64,000 bases of DNA. Source: an uncultured bacterium (GTDB lineage: Bacteria > Elusimicrobiota > Elusimicrobia > Elusimicrobiales > Elusimicrobiaceae). Positions 24,947 to 32,908 of this stretch are shown here, piece by piece. Below the pieces are notes generated by a model. It did no database searches, was not told where the DNA came from, and worked only from the letters and a program-made list of their open reading frames with translations. The translations under genes and the position numbers were made by a program. Numbering within the stretch: the stretch's first letter is position 1; each line of letters begins with the position of its first letter. Where the stretch lies: assembly GCA_949296525.1 (NCBI GenBank), contig CASFOP010000004.1:88268-152267 (forward strand), in the 5' to 3' direction.

Positions 24947-25486
24947 ATGAAAAAATATATATTATGCAAAAAAGTCTGGGCCTGCAAAGACGGCGGTTTT
25001 ACGCTGATGGAAATTTTGGTGGCGGTGTTAATTCTGACCATTTTAATTACTATGGCCGTGCCTATGTATGAGCGCACGGTGGAAAAATCCCGCCTGGCGG
25101 AAGTCAGTACCCTGCTCAAGCGTATATCCGAGTCAAAACTGCGCACCATGGACAGCCAGAACATCACTAACTACTACACATCCGCTTTCGGGATGGACGA
25201 GCTGGATATAACCGTTCCATCTAGTGATGATTTTTATTACGGTTTATATCCTGAGTCGTACTCCAATGCCGTCTGCGCACGCCGCCTGCGCGGGGATAAT
25301 GCGGGGACGGTATTCCTCTACCTGGGGGAAGCGGCGCCGGATTATTGCTATACGGGCGGGAAAGGCACCGCCATATGTACCGAGTATCTTTCCAGCGGCC
25401 GCAGACTGTTCTGCCAAAATGCTAGCGGCAAATCCACCTGTGAAAGCTATGGGCTGGACAGTTATACCACAGGTTCCTGTCAGTGA
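24947..25486 (+). CDS. Type IV pilin-like protein (cassette gene 3)
   Basis: A 179-residue prepilin. Leader with two extra cysteines ('CKKVWACKDGG'), then 'FTLMEILVAVLILTIL' with Glu at +5 and 'VPMYERTVEKSR'. The globular part has several cysteines toward the end ('NAVCARR', 'DYCYTG', 'AICTEY', 'LFCQNA', 'STCESYG', 'GSCQ'). The longest of the cassette; a strong terminator follows 18 bases after its stop. Confidence 0.9.
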   Translation: MKKYILCKKVWACKDGGFTLMEILVAVLILTILITMAVPMYERTVEKSRLAEVSTLLKRISESKLRTMDSQNITNYYTSAFGMDELDITVPSSDDFYYGLYPESYSNAVCARRLRGDNAGTVFLYLGEAAPDYCYTGGKGTAICTEYLSSGRRLFCQNASGKSTCESYGLDSYTTGSCQ

Positions 25487-25504
25487 TTTTTTCCCTGTTT
25501 TATC

Positions 25505-25539
25505 AAAACCCCGCGCGACACAGGTTGCGCGGGGTTTTT
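25505..25539 (+). terminator. Terminator of the pilin cassette
   Basis: Perfect 12-pair stem (25505-25516 with 25527-25538) with a five-T tract, 18 bases after the third pilin gene. Confidence 0.93.
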
Positions 25540-25651
25540 GGATATATAACGGTTTTTATAAGCGGAAGAATTCAGCATGCCCCTATCAAAAACTGTCGTG
25601 GCTGTTATGCTGTTTCCCCATCGGCGTTTTTTATCTCTCAATTCACAAGCC

Positions 25652-25672
25652 TTGACCTGTTTTTTTTGATAC
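25652..25672 (+). promoter_or_regulatory. Promoter-like element with poly-T spacer
   Basis: TTGAC (25652-25656), three bases, eight T, then GATAC (25668-25672), eight bases before the ATG of the broken pilin. A near copy with twelve T lies at 55441-55465 before another solitary pilin. Confidence 0.45.
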
Positions 25673-25680
25673 ATTTTCGC

Positions 25681-26022
25681 ATGAAGAGTGAGAAAAACGC
25701 CGCATTTACACTGATAGAGTTGTTAACGGTTGTTTTAATTATCGGTATTTTAACCGTCATATCCGTGCCGTAATACCGCCTGGCTGTGGAAAAAGCGCGC
25801 ATTTCCTGGCTGTGGCCGGTGATGCGCAGGATTAAGCAGGCCATGGAAATCTATAAAATGGCTAACGGCCGGGGGTATGATCTTGACCTGTTGGAATTAA
25901 AGAGCCGTTGGGCGCAATGTTACGCATATGAAGAGGGGAATTTTGGCGACAAAGTCTGCGCTTCTTTGGGCGGGGAACTTGTGTCTGCGGAGGGCTGGCG
26001 CCTTTATTCCGTCCGGTTTTAG
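25681..26022 (+). pseudogene. Type IV pilin pseudogene (in-frame stop)
   Basis: The prepilin N-terminus '[24 protein letters not shown]' (short form '[16 protein letters not shown]') is followed at the universally conserved 'P-Q-Y' position by TAA at 25771-25773, where neighbours have CAG. The frame continues unbroken with 'YRLAVEKARISW' and a cysteine-pair C-terminus 'GDKVCASLGGELVSAEGW', the same end type as the pilin at 55538. It is also about 55 residues shorter than that paralogue, consistent with a deletion in the middle of the globular domain. No ribosome site is visible. A broken gene, unless the stop is read through. Confidence 0.75.
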
Positions 26023-26034
26023 ACCGGATTTGGC

Positions 26035-26862
26035 TTAATTGATTTTGCTGTGCGGGGGGACATCCCGGGTAATCCATTTGTTGGCGCCGATAATGCTGCC
26101 TTCACCTACGGTAATATTGCCCAAGACGGTAGTTTCGGCGTAAATAATGACGTCATCACCAATATTGGGATGGCGCTTGATGCCTTTGACCGGGTGGCCG
26201 TTTTCATCCAGCGGGAAACTTTTGGCTCCCAGCGTAACCCCTTGGTAAAGCTTGACGCGTGCGCCGATGACGCAGGTTTCCCCAATAACTACGCCCGTTC
26301 CGTGGTCAATAAAAAACGCCGGTCCGATTTGTGCCCCGGGGTGGATGTCTATGCCGGTTAAGCTGTGGGCATATTCCGTAATAATGCGCGGTATGATGCG
26401 TACGCCGCGTTTATATAAAAAATGTGCCATGCGCTGATAAGTAATTGCCATCACACCGGGATAGCAGAGCAAAGTTTCTATCTCGTCTATGGCAGCCGGG
26501 TCGCCTTCATAGGCGGCGCGAATATCTGTAAGCAAGAGCTTTTGTATGTCTGGCAGAGCCTCAGCAAAGGCGCGTGCGGTGTGAGCGGCTTTACTGCGGC
26601 AGGCGGCGCAGTCACCTTTTTGGCGGCAAAGAAGGCAAAGCGAATTTAAAATTTCCTGTTCCAAGCTGCGTGTGCAGTTGTTCAGCAAGGCCTCCTGTGC
26701 AGATGTGTCCCCGTGGAGGGGGTACTGGCACAGCAGGGAGCGAAAGCCTTTGAAAATACGCACCACCTCATCGGCCCGCGGGATAAAAGGGGCTTTTTCA
26801 TAAAAGGTCTGGTCAAATGTATTTTGCAAGGCCTCAATAACGGCGGATTCTCTGTCAGACAC
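26035..26862 (-). CDS. cysE: Serine O-acetyltransferase
   Basis: A 275-residue enzyme making O-acetylserine from serine and acetyl-CoA, the first step of cysteine synthesis. The C-terminal half is a left-handed beta-helix of hexapeptide repeats with 'GIDIHPGAQIGPAFFIDHG', the catalytic His in 'FIDHGTGVVIGET' and 'YQGVTLGAKS'. An N-terminal extension of about 110 residues has four cysteines in 'CLLCRQKGDCAAC', as in the longer EpsC-type forms. It begins with GTG, preceded by AAAGGGA, 11 bases after lptB. Confidence 0.93.
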   Translation of the reverse strand: MSDRESAVIEALQNTFDQTFYEKAPFIPRADEVVRIFKGFRSLLCQYPLHGDTSAQEALLNNCTRSLEQEILNSLCLLCRQKGDCAACRSKAAHTARAFAEALPDIQKLLLTDIRAAYEGDPAAIDEIETLLCYPGVMAITYQRMAHFLYKRGVRIIPRIITEYAHSLTGIDIHPGAQIGPAFFIDHGTGVVIGETCVIGARVKLYQGVTLGAKSFPLDENGHPVKGIKRHPNIGDDVIIYAETTVLGNITVGEGSIIGANKWITRDVPPHSKIN

Positions 26863-26873
26863 GGAATATCCCT

Positions 26874-27593
26874 TTACATCTTAAAATCTTCGCCTAAATA
26901 CAGACGGCGCGCGTCGGGGTCGTTAAGCAGAGTATTTTGATTCCCTTCCACCAGGATTTTACCGTCGTAAATTAGGTAAGCTCTTTCTGTCAGCGGCAGT
27001 GTTTCGCGCACGTTATGGTCGGTAATCAGCACGCCGATGCCTTTGTCCTTAAGTTTGAAAATCATATGACGCAGGTCGGACACGGTAATAGGGTCAATAC
27101 CAACGAACGGTTCATCCAGCAAAATAATTTTTGGGTTGCTGATCATACAGCGCGCGATTTCCATGCGGCGCTTTTCCCCGCCGGAGAGCGTCCAGGCTTT
27201 TTGTTTGGCCAGTTTGGTCAGGCCGAACTCGGCCAATAGGCCGTCCACGCGGCGTTTTTGTTCTTCTTTATCGTCCAAAATACGCTCCAGCACAGCCAGC
27301 AGGTTTTCTTCCACAGTCAGCCCCTTAAAAATGGTCGGTTCCTGTGCCAGATAACCCAGGCCGTGGCGCGCGCGCTCATACATGGGCAGTGAAGTAACGT
27401 CTTCATTGTCTATAAACACCCGTCCTTTGGTGGGACGGATGAAGCCCGTCATCATGTAAAACGTAGTGGTTTTGCCCGCGCCGTTGGGGCCCAGCAGGCC
27501 CACAATTTCGCCGGATTTAACGTGGATATCCACCCCTTTTACAACCATGCGGTCTTTGTATGTTTTGACGACATTATCGCTGCGTAGTTCCAT
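26874..27593 (-). CDS. lptB: LPS export ABC transporter ATP-binding protein
   Basis: A 239-residue ABC ATPase of the LptB type: Walker A 'GPNGAGKTTTFYMMTG', Q-loop 'YLAQEPTIF', signature 'WTLSGGEKRRMEIAR', Walker B 'IILLDEPFVGIDP' and H-loop 'VLITDHNVRE'. LptB drives extraction of LPS from the inner membrane with LptFG, which are not in this window. The frame is open to a GTG at 27614, but the ATG at 27593 gives the conserved 'MELRSDNVVKTY' start. It follows the lptA-like gene by about 33 bases. Confidence 0.96.
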   Translation of the reverse strand: MELRSDNVVKTYKDRMVVKGVDIHVKSGEIVGLLGPNGAGKTTTFYMMTGFIRPTKGRVFIDNEDVTSLPMYERARHGLGYLAQEPTIFKGLTVEENLLAVLERILDDKEEQKRRVDGLLAEFGLTKLAKQKAWTLSGGEKRRMEIARCMISNPKIILLDEPFVGIDPITVSDLRHMIFKLKDKGIGVLITDHNVRETLPLTERAYLIYDGKILVEGNQNTLLNDPDARRLYLGEDFKM

Positions 27594-27626
27594 AAAAAAT
27601 CCGTTTTTACACACCAGCGGTGCGGT

Positions 27627-28580
27627 TTATAAAGTTTCATTGGCGCGGGACTGGTTAATTTGTTCCGACACCGTCCAGCCTTCCACCTGCCCCGTCATTT
27701 TGATTTTACGGGTGGCGTTTTCGGCACTTACCCTGTCTGCTATTATAGCAAATGTGCCGTCCTGCGTTTTGCCCCGCAGCAGCGGCCGTCCGCCGTAAGC
27801 ATAGGTATAACCTTCCCGGCCGTTGTATTCAATGGTTTGGGCGTTTAGGCGGTAGTTATCATTTTGCGCTTCCGCATTGCCCTGTAAAATGGCGTAATTA
27901 TCTTTTTGTTTGGCGATGATTTCTTTGGCTTTCAGCGTGGAAATTTTTCCCGCCGCATCCCTGTAAGTAACAAATACGCTGCCGGTTAAGTGATATACTT
28001 CCGTCTGTGTATTAAATTCGGCTTTGCGTGCCCAGGCGGTAATTAATTCGTTTTGTGCGGTGTGGTAAACCAGCTTGATTTTCTTTTTGCCCGCCGCTTC
28101 GGCGTTGCCCTCCCCGCTTTGGTAATTGTATACGGCTTTGTCGGCGTACAGCTCATACCAGACGTTTTTGTTTTCATTGTAACGCAGATATACGTCTTCT
28201 TTGGCAGTCAGCAGATTTTTTTTACGCTGGGAAAGCGCATAACCGGCACGGAATACATAGATGCCGTTGTCATAGTGTACGTTTCCCTCAAATTCTTCTT
28301 CGGCTTTTTCTTTATAAATGACCCAGCGGTCGCTGCTAACCACGCCGCCCAGCGTATCGGGCAGGGAGGAAAACTTCTTATTTTTTAAATCCCGGGCCTT
28401 TTGCTGGGCTTCGGCGGCCTGGGAGGCGGCTGTGGGGGGGACGGCCACTGAATATTCTTTTTTGTCAGACAAGGAAAAACATCCGGCCAGCAGCAGCGGC
28501 AAAAACAACGTCAGAAAGGCTGCCCGTCCTGTACCCGGCTTTTCTGCCTGCCGCGCGGAAAATCCCGTCTTTTGGCTCAT
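27627..28580 (-). CDS. LptA/OstA-like lipoprotein
   Basis: A 317-residue protein with a lipoprotein signal ending 'LLLAGC' near residue 34, then repeated beta-strand segments of OstA/LptA type from about residue 90 ('ADKAVYNYQSGEGNAEA', 'YHLTGSVFVTYRDAAG', 'RLNAQTIEYNGREGYTYA', 'KIKMTGQVEGW'). LptA bridges LPS across the periplasm. Classical LptA is about 185 residues and soluble, so a lipidated, longer version is unusual. Its start overlaps the lptC stop by four bases, and lptB follows, so the context supports LPS transport. Confidence 0.82.
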   Translation of the reverse strand: MSQKTGFSARQAEKPGTGRAAFLTLFLPLLLAGCFSLSDKKEYSVAVPPTAASQAAEAQQKARDLKNKKFSSLPDTLGGVVSSDRWVIYKEKAEEEFEGNVHYDNGIYVFRAGYALSQRKKNLLTAKEDVYLRYNENKNVWYELYADKAVYNYQSGEGNAEAAGKKKIKLVYHTAQNELITAWARKAEFNTQTEVYHLTGSVFVTYRDAAGKISTLKAKEIIAKQKDNYAILQGNAEAQNDNYRLNAQTIEYNGREGYTYAYGGRPLLRGKTQDGTFAIIADRVSAENATRKIKMTGQVEGWTVSEQINQSRANETL

Positions 28581-29113
28581 TTGGCGGCCTCCTGCAGCTC
28601 CTTGATGTCCTGCGGCAGAGAGGTTTGCTGTTTTTTAAATTCAATGACTAGCAGCTTGGAATCTGTTTCTATTCCGCCGCGCGCCGTAACGGTGGTATTG
28701 CCGCGGGTAACCACGGTGGGCAGGTCGGACCAGACACGGTCATTTTCCACATCATAGAAAAAGCGTTCCGTGCTCAGGTTGGTTTGCTCGGTAAACGAGC
28801 GTACGCGAGCGTTGCCCTCTATGCTGACAGTTTTGCTGGAATAATCAAAAGTGCCTTTTTTACCGGTTACTTCCGCCGCGGGCTGACCGTTTTCACTCAG
28901 CAGCAGATGGGGGTTGTACAGTATGGCATTGTTCATGTCGGCAAAATCCACTTCGTCTGAGCGTAGAATCCATTTTTTTTGGCTGTCTTTGGACTCAAAA
29001 ATCGTTACGTTTTCTGCTCGCTGCATATCCCCGTCATCGGGCGAAAATTCCTTTTCACCGCCGCAGGCGGCTAAACACAGCGTCAGCAGAAAAAGGGCAG
29101 AAAGTTTTTTCAT
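28577..29113 (-). CDS. lptC: LptC-like lipoprotein
   Basis: A 178-residue protein with lipoprotein signal 'LLTLCLAAC' and a beta-jellyroll of LptC type: 'WILRSDEVDFADMNNAILY', 'LTAKKG'-like 'AAEVTGKKGTFDYSSKTV', 'LSTERFFYDVENDRVWSD', 'TVTARGGIETDS'. LptC passes LPS from LptFG to LptA; in proteobacteria it has a membrane helix, while here it appears lipid-anchored. Coupled by ATGA overlaps on both sides, to kdsD and to the lptA-like gene. Confidence 0.85.
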   Translation of the reverse strand: MKKLSALFLLTLCLAACGGEKEFSPDDGDMQRAENVTIFESKDSQKKWILRSDEVDFADMNNAILYNPHLLLSENGQPAAEVTGKKGTFDYSSKTVSIEGNARVRSFTEQTNLSTERFFYDVENDRVWSDLPTVVTRGNTTVTARGGIETDSKLLVIEFKKQQTSLPQDIKELQEAAK

Positions 29114-30105
29114 GATTTCTTGTCCAACATGGCAATAAATTCAATCAGGTCTTTTTCGTCAATAATACCGACAACCCTGCCCGTTTTGTCCAGCACGGGG
29201 ATATTGTCCACATGGGTGGAGTGAATCATTTTGGCCGCTTCTATGGCCGGAGCCGTGTCCAAAATATGATACGGGTTTTTTGTCATCACGTCGGTGATTT
29301 TTTTGTTGATAATATCGGCTCCACGCTGCAGTTCGCGGCGCAAATCACCGTCCGTAAAATACCCCAGCAGCTTGCCTTTTTTGTCCACCACGCTGGTGGC
29401 GCCGGCGGCGTTGCTTTTGGTCATAACCAGCAGCGCGTCTTTGACGGAGGCCGTTTGCGGCACGACGGGATTGTTTTTTCCCTTGCGCATAAGGTCTTTG
29501 ACCTGCTGCGTCAGCAGTTTGCCCAAAGAACCGCCCGGGTGGAAAAGGGCAAAATCGGTTTTTTCAAAGTGTTTGATTTGCATCAGGCACACGGCCAACG
29601 CATCGCCCACTGCAAGCGTGGCGGTGGTGGAGGCCGTTGGAGCCAGGTTATAGGGGCAGGCTTCGCGCTCAATATAAATTTTAATGTGAATGTCTGACAT
29701 CAGCGCCAGTTTGGAATTTTCATGCCCCGTCATGGAAATAATGGTCAGCTTGCGCCGTGCCAGCGAAGGCAGGATTTTGTTGATTTCCTCGGTCTGGCCG
29801 GAAAAAGAAATGGCCAAAATCACGTCCCCGCTCATAATCATGCCCAAGTCTCCGTGCAGGGCTTCCACCGGATGCACGAAAAAAGACGGCGTGCCCGTAG
29901 AGGCCAGCGTGGCCGAAATTTTGCGCCCGATGATGCCGCTTTTGCCTATGCCCAGCACAACGACGCGGCCTTTGGTTTCGGCGCATACTTTGACGGCTTT
30001 TAAAAAGCCTTCATCCAGGCTCTTGCGCGAAAGTTCCAGCGCTTTGTGTTCCACGTTTAAAACTTTGCGGGCGGTTTGCAAAATTTCTTTTTCATCGTAT
30101 TTCAT
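29110..30105 (-). CDS. kdsD: Arabinose-5-phosphate isomerase
   Basis: A 331-residue enzyme making arabinose 5-phosphate from ribulose 5-phosphate for Kdo. The SIS domain occupies about 30-180 ('GRVVVLGIGKSGIIGRKIS' core 'GIGKSGIIGRK', 'HPVEALHGDLGMI', 'SFSGQTEEI', 'LAPTASTTATLA'), followed by two CBS domains (about 205-330). A GAGGGA ribosome site lies at the very end of the preceding small gene. Context with kdsA and lpt genes supports the Kdo role. Confidence 0.94.
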   Translation of the reverse strand: MKYDEKEILQTARKVLNVEHKALELSRKSLDEGFLKAVKVCAETKGRVVVLGIGKSGIIGRKISATLASTGTPSFFVHPVEALHGDLGMIMSGDVILAISFSGQTEEINKILPSLARRKLTIISMTGHENSKLALMSDIHIKIYIEREACPYNLAPTASTTATLAVGDALAVCLMQIKHFEKTDFALFHPGGSLGKLLTQQVKDLMRKGKNNPVVPQTASVKDALLVMTKSNAAGATSVVDKKGKLLGYFTDGDLRRELQRGADIINKKITDVMTKNPYHILDTAPAIEAAKMIHSTHVDNIPVLDKTGRVVGIIDEKDLIEFIAMLDKKS

Positions 30106-30115
30106 GGATTGTCCC

Positions 30116-30283
30116 TCATTTCAGCCACGGGGTGGCTTCCGGGGCCGGTTTTGTGGGCCGGTACGGCGCGGGCAGTTTGCCGGCGGCATAAGAAATAATA
30201 AAAAACGCCGCCGTGCACAATACCAACAGTACGGCCAATACTTTTATATGCCATTTCAGGGTGGGGATAAAAGGCCCGGCCAT
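30116..30283 (-). CDS. Small single-pass membrane protein (55 residues)
   Basis: A short gene between kdsA and kdsD. It reads 'MAGPFIPTLKWHIKVL', a hydrophobic helix of about 20 residues, then 'GKLPAPYRPTKPAPEA' and ends 'TPWLK'. The stop lies ten bases before the kdsD ATG and the start eight bases after the kdsA stop, so it fills the gap between the two as an operon gene should. It occupies the place where kdsC (phosphatase) stands in many genomes but is far too small to be that. Function unknown. A longer frame in this gap (30102-30320) lacks the tight fit. Confidence 0.6.
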   Translation of the reverse strand: MAGPFIPTLKWHIKVLAVLLVLCTAAFFIISYAAGKLPAPYRPTKPAPEATPWLK

Positions 30284-30291
30284 ATGAACCC

Positions 30292-31119
30292 CTATTTAAA
30301 TGTTTTGACCAGCGCGTCAATTTGGCAGAGCTGGCGCGTCATTTTTTCCGTCTGCTTCATGTCCAGCGAGTTCGGCCCGTCGGATAATGCCTCTTTGGGT
30401 TTGGGGTGCGCTTCAAAAAACACGCCCGCTATGCCCAGGGCCGTGGCCGCTTTGGCCAGCACGGGGGCCAGGGCGCTGTTGCCGCCTGTGGCGGTGCCCA
30501 GCGCGCCGGGTTTTTGCACCGAATGCGTGGCGTCAAAAATAACGGGATAGCCAAACTGTTTCATAATTTCCAGCGAGCGCATATCCACCACCAAATCCCC
30601 GTAGCCGAAGCTTGCCCCGCGTTCGGTCAGCAGGATATTATGGTTGCCTTCGGACTCAATTTTCTTAATGACTTGTTCCATGGCCGCCGGCGCCAGAAAC
30701 TGGCCCTTTTTCACATTGACGGCCCTGCCGGTGGCGGCGCAGGCCAGGATTAAATCGGTTTGCCGGCACAGGAATGCCGGTATTTGCAAAATATCCGCTA
30801 CGCGCGCCGCTTCTTCGGCCTGCCAGGGCTCGTGTACGTCCACCAAAAGCGGCAGTTTTAACAGGCGTTTTGCTTTTTCCAAAATTTCCAGCCCTTTGGC
30901 CAGCCCGGGCCCGCGGTAAGCGGACAAAGAGGTGCGGTTGGCTTTATCAAAAGAGGCTTTTAAAATATACGGGTGGCCGGTTTTGGCGATGATTTGTTTG
31001 AGTTTTTTGGCCGTGTCAATGTAATGCTTTTCGCTCTCAATGACACAGGTGCCCGCCATGAACACCAGCGGGAGCGTGTTGGAAATTTTGATATTGCCGA
31101 TTTTGACTGTTTTTTGCAT
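30292..31119 (-). CDS. kdsA: 3-deoxy-D-manno-octulosonate 8-phosphate synthase
   Basis: A 275-residue TIM-barrel enzyme condensing arabinose 5-phosphate and phosphoenolpyruvate to Kdo 8-phosphate. Seen: 'FMAGTCVIESE', 'KASFDKANRTS' with the substrate-binding Lys/Asn, 'VDVHEPWQAEEA', 'FLCRQTDLI', 'LTERGASFGYG' and 'DATHSVQKPGA'. First gene of the kdsA-kdsD-lpt-cysE operon. The ATG lies six bases after a TATGAT -10 and has no ribosome site, so it is probably leaderless. Confidence 0.96.
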   Translation of the reverse strand: MQKTVKIGNIKISNTLPLVFMAGTCVIESEKHYIDTAKKLKQIIAKTGHPYILKASFDKANRTSLSAYRGPGLAKGLEILEKAKRLLKLPLLVDVHEPWQAEEAARVADILQIPAFLCRQTDLILACAATGRAVNVKKGQFLAPAAMEQVIKKIESEGNHNILLTERGASFGYGDLVVDMRSLEIMKQFGYPVIFDATHSVQKPGALGTATGGNSALAPVLAKAATALGIAGVFFEAHPKPKEALSDGPNSLDMKQTEKMTRQLCQIDALVKTFK

Positions 31120-31125
31120 AGTTAT

Positions 31126-31131
31126 ATCATA
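31126..31131 (-). promoter_or_regulatory. Extended -10 element of kdsA (leaderless)
   Basis: TATGAT preceded by AAATTTGC on the minus strand and followed by six bases and the kdsA ATG. Same core as the guaC promoter at 23871. Confidence 0.55.
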
Positions 31132-31158
31132 GCAAATTTAGGCCGTTCCGACGGCGGA

Positions 31159-31632
31159 TTAGTGGCGGACGATGTAGCCTTCCTGCCCTTCAATCTCCGT
31201 ATCGGGGCCGTCTTCCTGGCCGGAATAACTCATACAGAAATTTTCACCCGCGCCGTTAAGCGGTACGCATACCAACTCCTGCAGCTCGTTTTGCGAGGCC
31301 AGGAAATACTGGATGTGCCAGTCCGGGTCTTTTAAACGCAGTTCCAGCTCCCAGCAGTTTTCCTGGGGATCCTGTTTGTCGCGGCAAATAAAAGTCAGCG
31401 TAAAATATTTCAGCATGCCTTTGTCATTAACTTCCCGCTCTATGCGCGCTGCGCTTGCTTCGGTAATAAAGCGGCCACGGTTCATGCGTTTAAACTGGCT
31501 CCACCAAATGGTGGCCTCCGTATTGCGTGCGCTTTGCACCGCGTTTTGATAGGCGGGCAGGGCAATGCCTACCAATATGCCTATAATAAGCACAACCACC
31601 AGCATTTCAACCAAAGTAAACCCTTTTTTCAT
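31159..31632 (-). CDS. Type IV pilin-like protein
   Basis: A 157-residue prepilin with a very short leader 'MKKG' and helix '[16 protein letters not shown]' (Glu +5), then '[16 protein letters not shown]'. Four cysteines lie in the globular part ('FICRDK', 'ENCWEL', 'LVCVPL', 'NFCMSY'). AAAGGA ribosome site before the ATG. Unusually, it overlaps by four bases (ATGA) the stop of the AlbA_2 gene upstream, so it is translated from the same mRNA. Confidence 0.9.
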   Translation of the reverse strand: MKKGFTLVEMLVVVLIIGILVGIALPAYQNAVQSARNTEATIWWSQFKRMNRGRFITEASAARIEREVNDKGMLKYFTLTFICRDKQDPQENCWELELRLKDPDWHIQYFLASQNELQELVCVPLNGAGENFCMSYSGQEDGPDTEIEGQEGYIVRH

Positions 31633-32813
31633 ACGATATCCTTTTGACTTGCGCTGAGAAGGCGTCCTGTCAGGCCGCGCATATCTTTATCGTCTATGCG
31701 CAGCCCCAGGGACCAGGCGGTTGCCTGCAGCGTGTTTTGCAATATGTCCGGCAGGGAGGAGGCAATTTGGGCGATGTTGTAATTTTCATCCATGCGCAGA
31801 TAGTCCTCCAACACCGTGGCGGCCTGTTTGCCAAACAGTGCGCGCAGGCCGCGGGTATTGTTCAGTTTCAGGCGGAAATATAAAGGCCCGCCGAAAGATA
31901 ATTTGTTAAAAAATTTAATGGCGCAGCGGAAAAAACGCACCGTACGTGCGGCCAGTTCTTCAAAATTTACGGCCTGTGCCTCATGCCCGTTAAAAAGCAC
32001 GGGGTGAGATACCTCCCATTTGCTCATCAGCAGGCCGTAGGAGTTAAATTCAGCCATATGATGCACTCCGCGTGCGCCGTTAATGGCGGCCAGGCCGTCC
32101 TGCACCGGCTGCAGGGCCATATGTTCCTGCGGCGGCAAGCCTTGAAAACAATACTCCATCAGGTCAGGCAGGCGGCGGAAATCAATCAGCGGTTCTTCGG
32201 GATACAGCGGCATCAGCGACAGCGCGGCCACGGTGCGCCCTTCGGAGCTGACGTTTTTGGTTTTGAGGTAATTTTCAAAATGGCTCTCGGCTTTGTCATA
32301 TAAAATATGACGCAGGCGTTCGGATTTTTTACGGTGGTCCAGCAGCCACGGCAGTTTGTCCGGGTGAACCAAAATTTCGGGGCGGCTGCTCTGGCCCGTG
32401 CGGATATAGGCGCGTTTTAGTTTGCCCACCAGGTGGGGGGTTAAATTGCTCTGCGGAATATTGACCACCACAAACATGCGCTGGCCGTCTTTGCTGACAC
32501 AGGTGTTGACGTCCACGAATACAATGGGGTCAATATACGTTTGGATAATATCTTCAATGGTGTTGCGCATTTTTTCGTGGTATGGAATACCGGTAAAGGG
32601 CGCTTTTGGCTTGTCGTTTTTATCGTCGTTGACGCCGATAATGACCGTGCCTCCCAGCGCATTGGCAAAAGACGCAATGGTCTTGGCGAATTTTTCTTTG
32701 TTTTTGGGCAGGAAATATTTGTAATCCAGCTGTTTGCCTTCCGGTTGCTGGGTCTGACAGAATTGGACTACATCTTCAAAAGTTAAATCGTTTACGGGTT
32801 TGTCAAAAAGCAT
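31629..32813 (-). CDS. AlbA_2 / Schlafen-type ATP-binding domain protein
   Basis: A 394-residue protein. The N-terminal 150 residues fit the AlbA_2 domain (COG2865 group): '[22 protein letters not shown]' (short form '[16 protein letters not shown]'), '[18 protein letters not shown]', and '[15 protein letters not shown]' with '[11 protein letters not shown]'. The rest (about 160-394) is not recognised and has no clear winged helix. These proteins are usually regulators or nucleic-acid-acting; the Schlafen-like subset may cleave RNA. Coupling to a pilin gene downstream is unusual and suggests a regulatory or accessory link. Confidence 0.75.
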   Translation of the reverse strand: MLFDKPVNDLTFEDVVQFCQTQQPEGKQLDYKYFLPKNKEKFAKTIASFANALGGTVIIGVNDDKNDKPKAPFTGIPYHEKMRNTIEDIIQTYIDPIVFVDVNTCVSKDGQRMFVVVNIPQSNLTPHLVGKLKRAYIRTGQSSRPEILVHPDKLPWLLDHRKKSERLRHILYDKAESHFENYLKTKNVSSEGRTVAALSLMPLYPEEPLIDFRRLPDLMEYCFQGLPPQEHMALQPVQDGLAAINGARGVHHMAEFNSYGLLMSKWEVSHPVLFNGHEAQAVNFEELAARTVRFFRCAIKFFNKLSFGGPLYFRLKLNNTRGLRALFGKQAATVLEDYLRMDENYNIAQIASSLPDILQNTLQATAWSLGLRIDDKDMRGLTGRLLSASQKDIV

Positions 32814-32908
32814 ACGTCCCCCTTGGGTTGCGGCGGGCCGCGTATAATATTTATTATAATAAAAACAATCTGATTTTAAAGGCCCGCGTTTTGCGGAAAA
32901 AGAATACT

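Noticed and set aside
30102..30320. A 72-residue minus-strand frame between kdsA and kdsD
   Set aside because: It overlaps both neighbours and has odd composition; a 55-residue frame at 30116-30283 fits the gap exactly and has a clear membrane helix.
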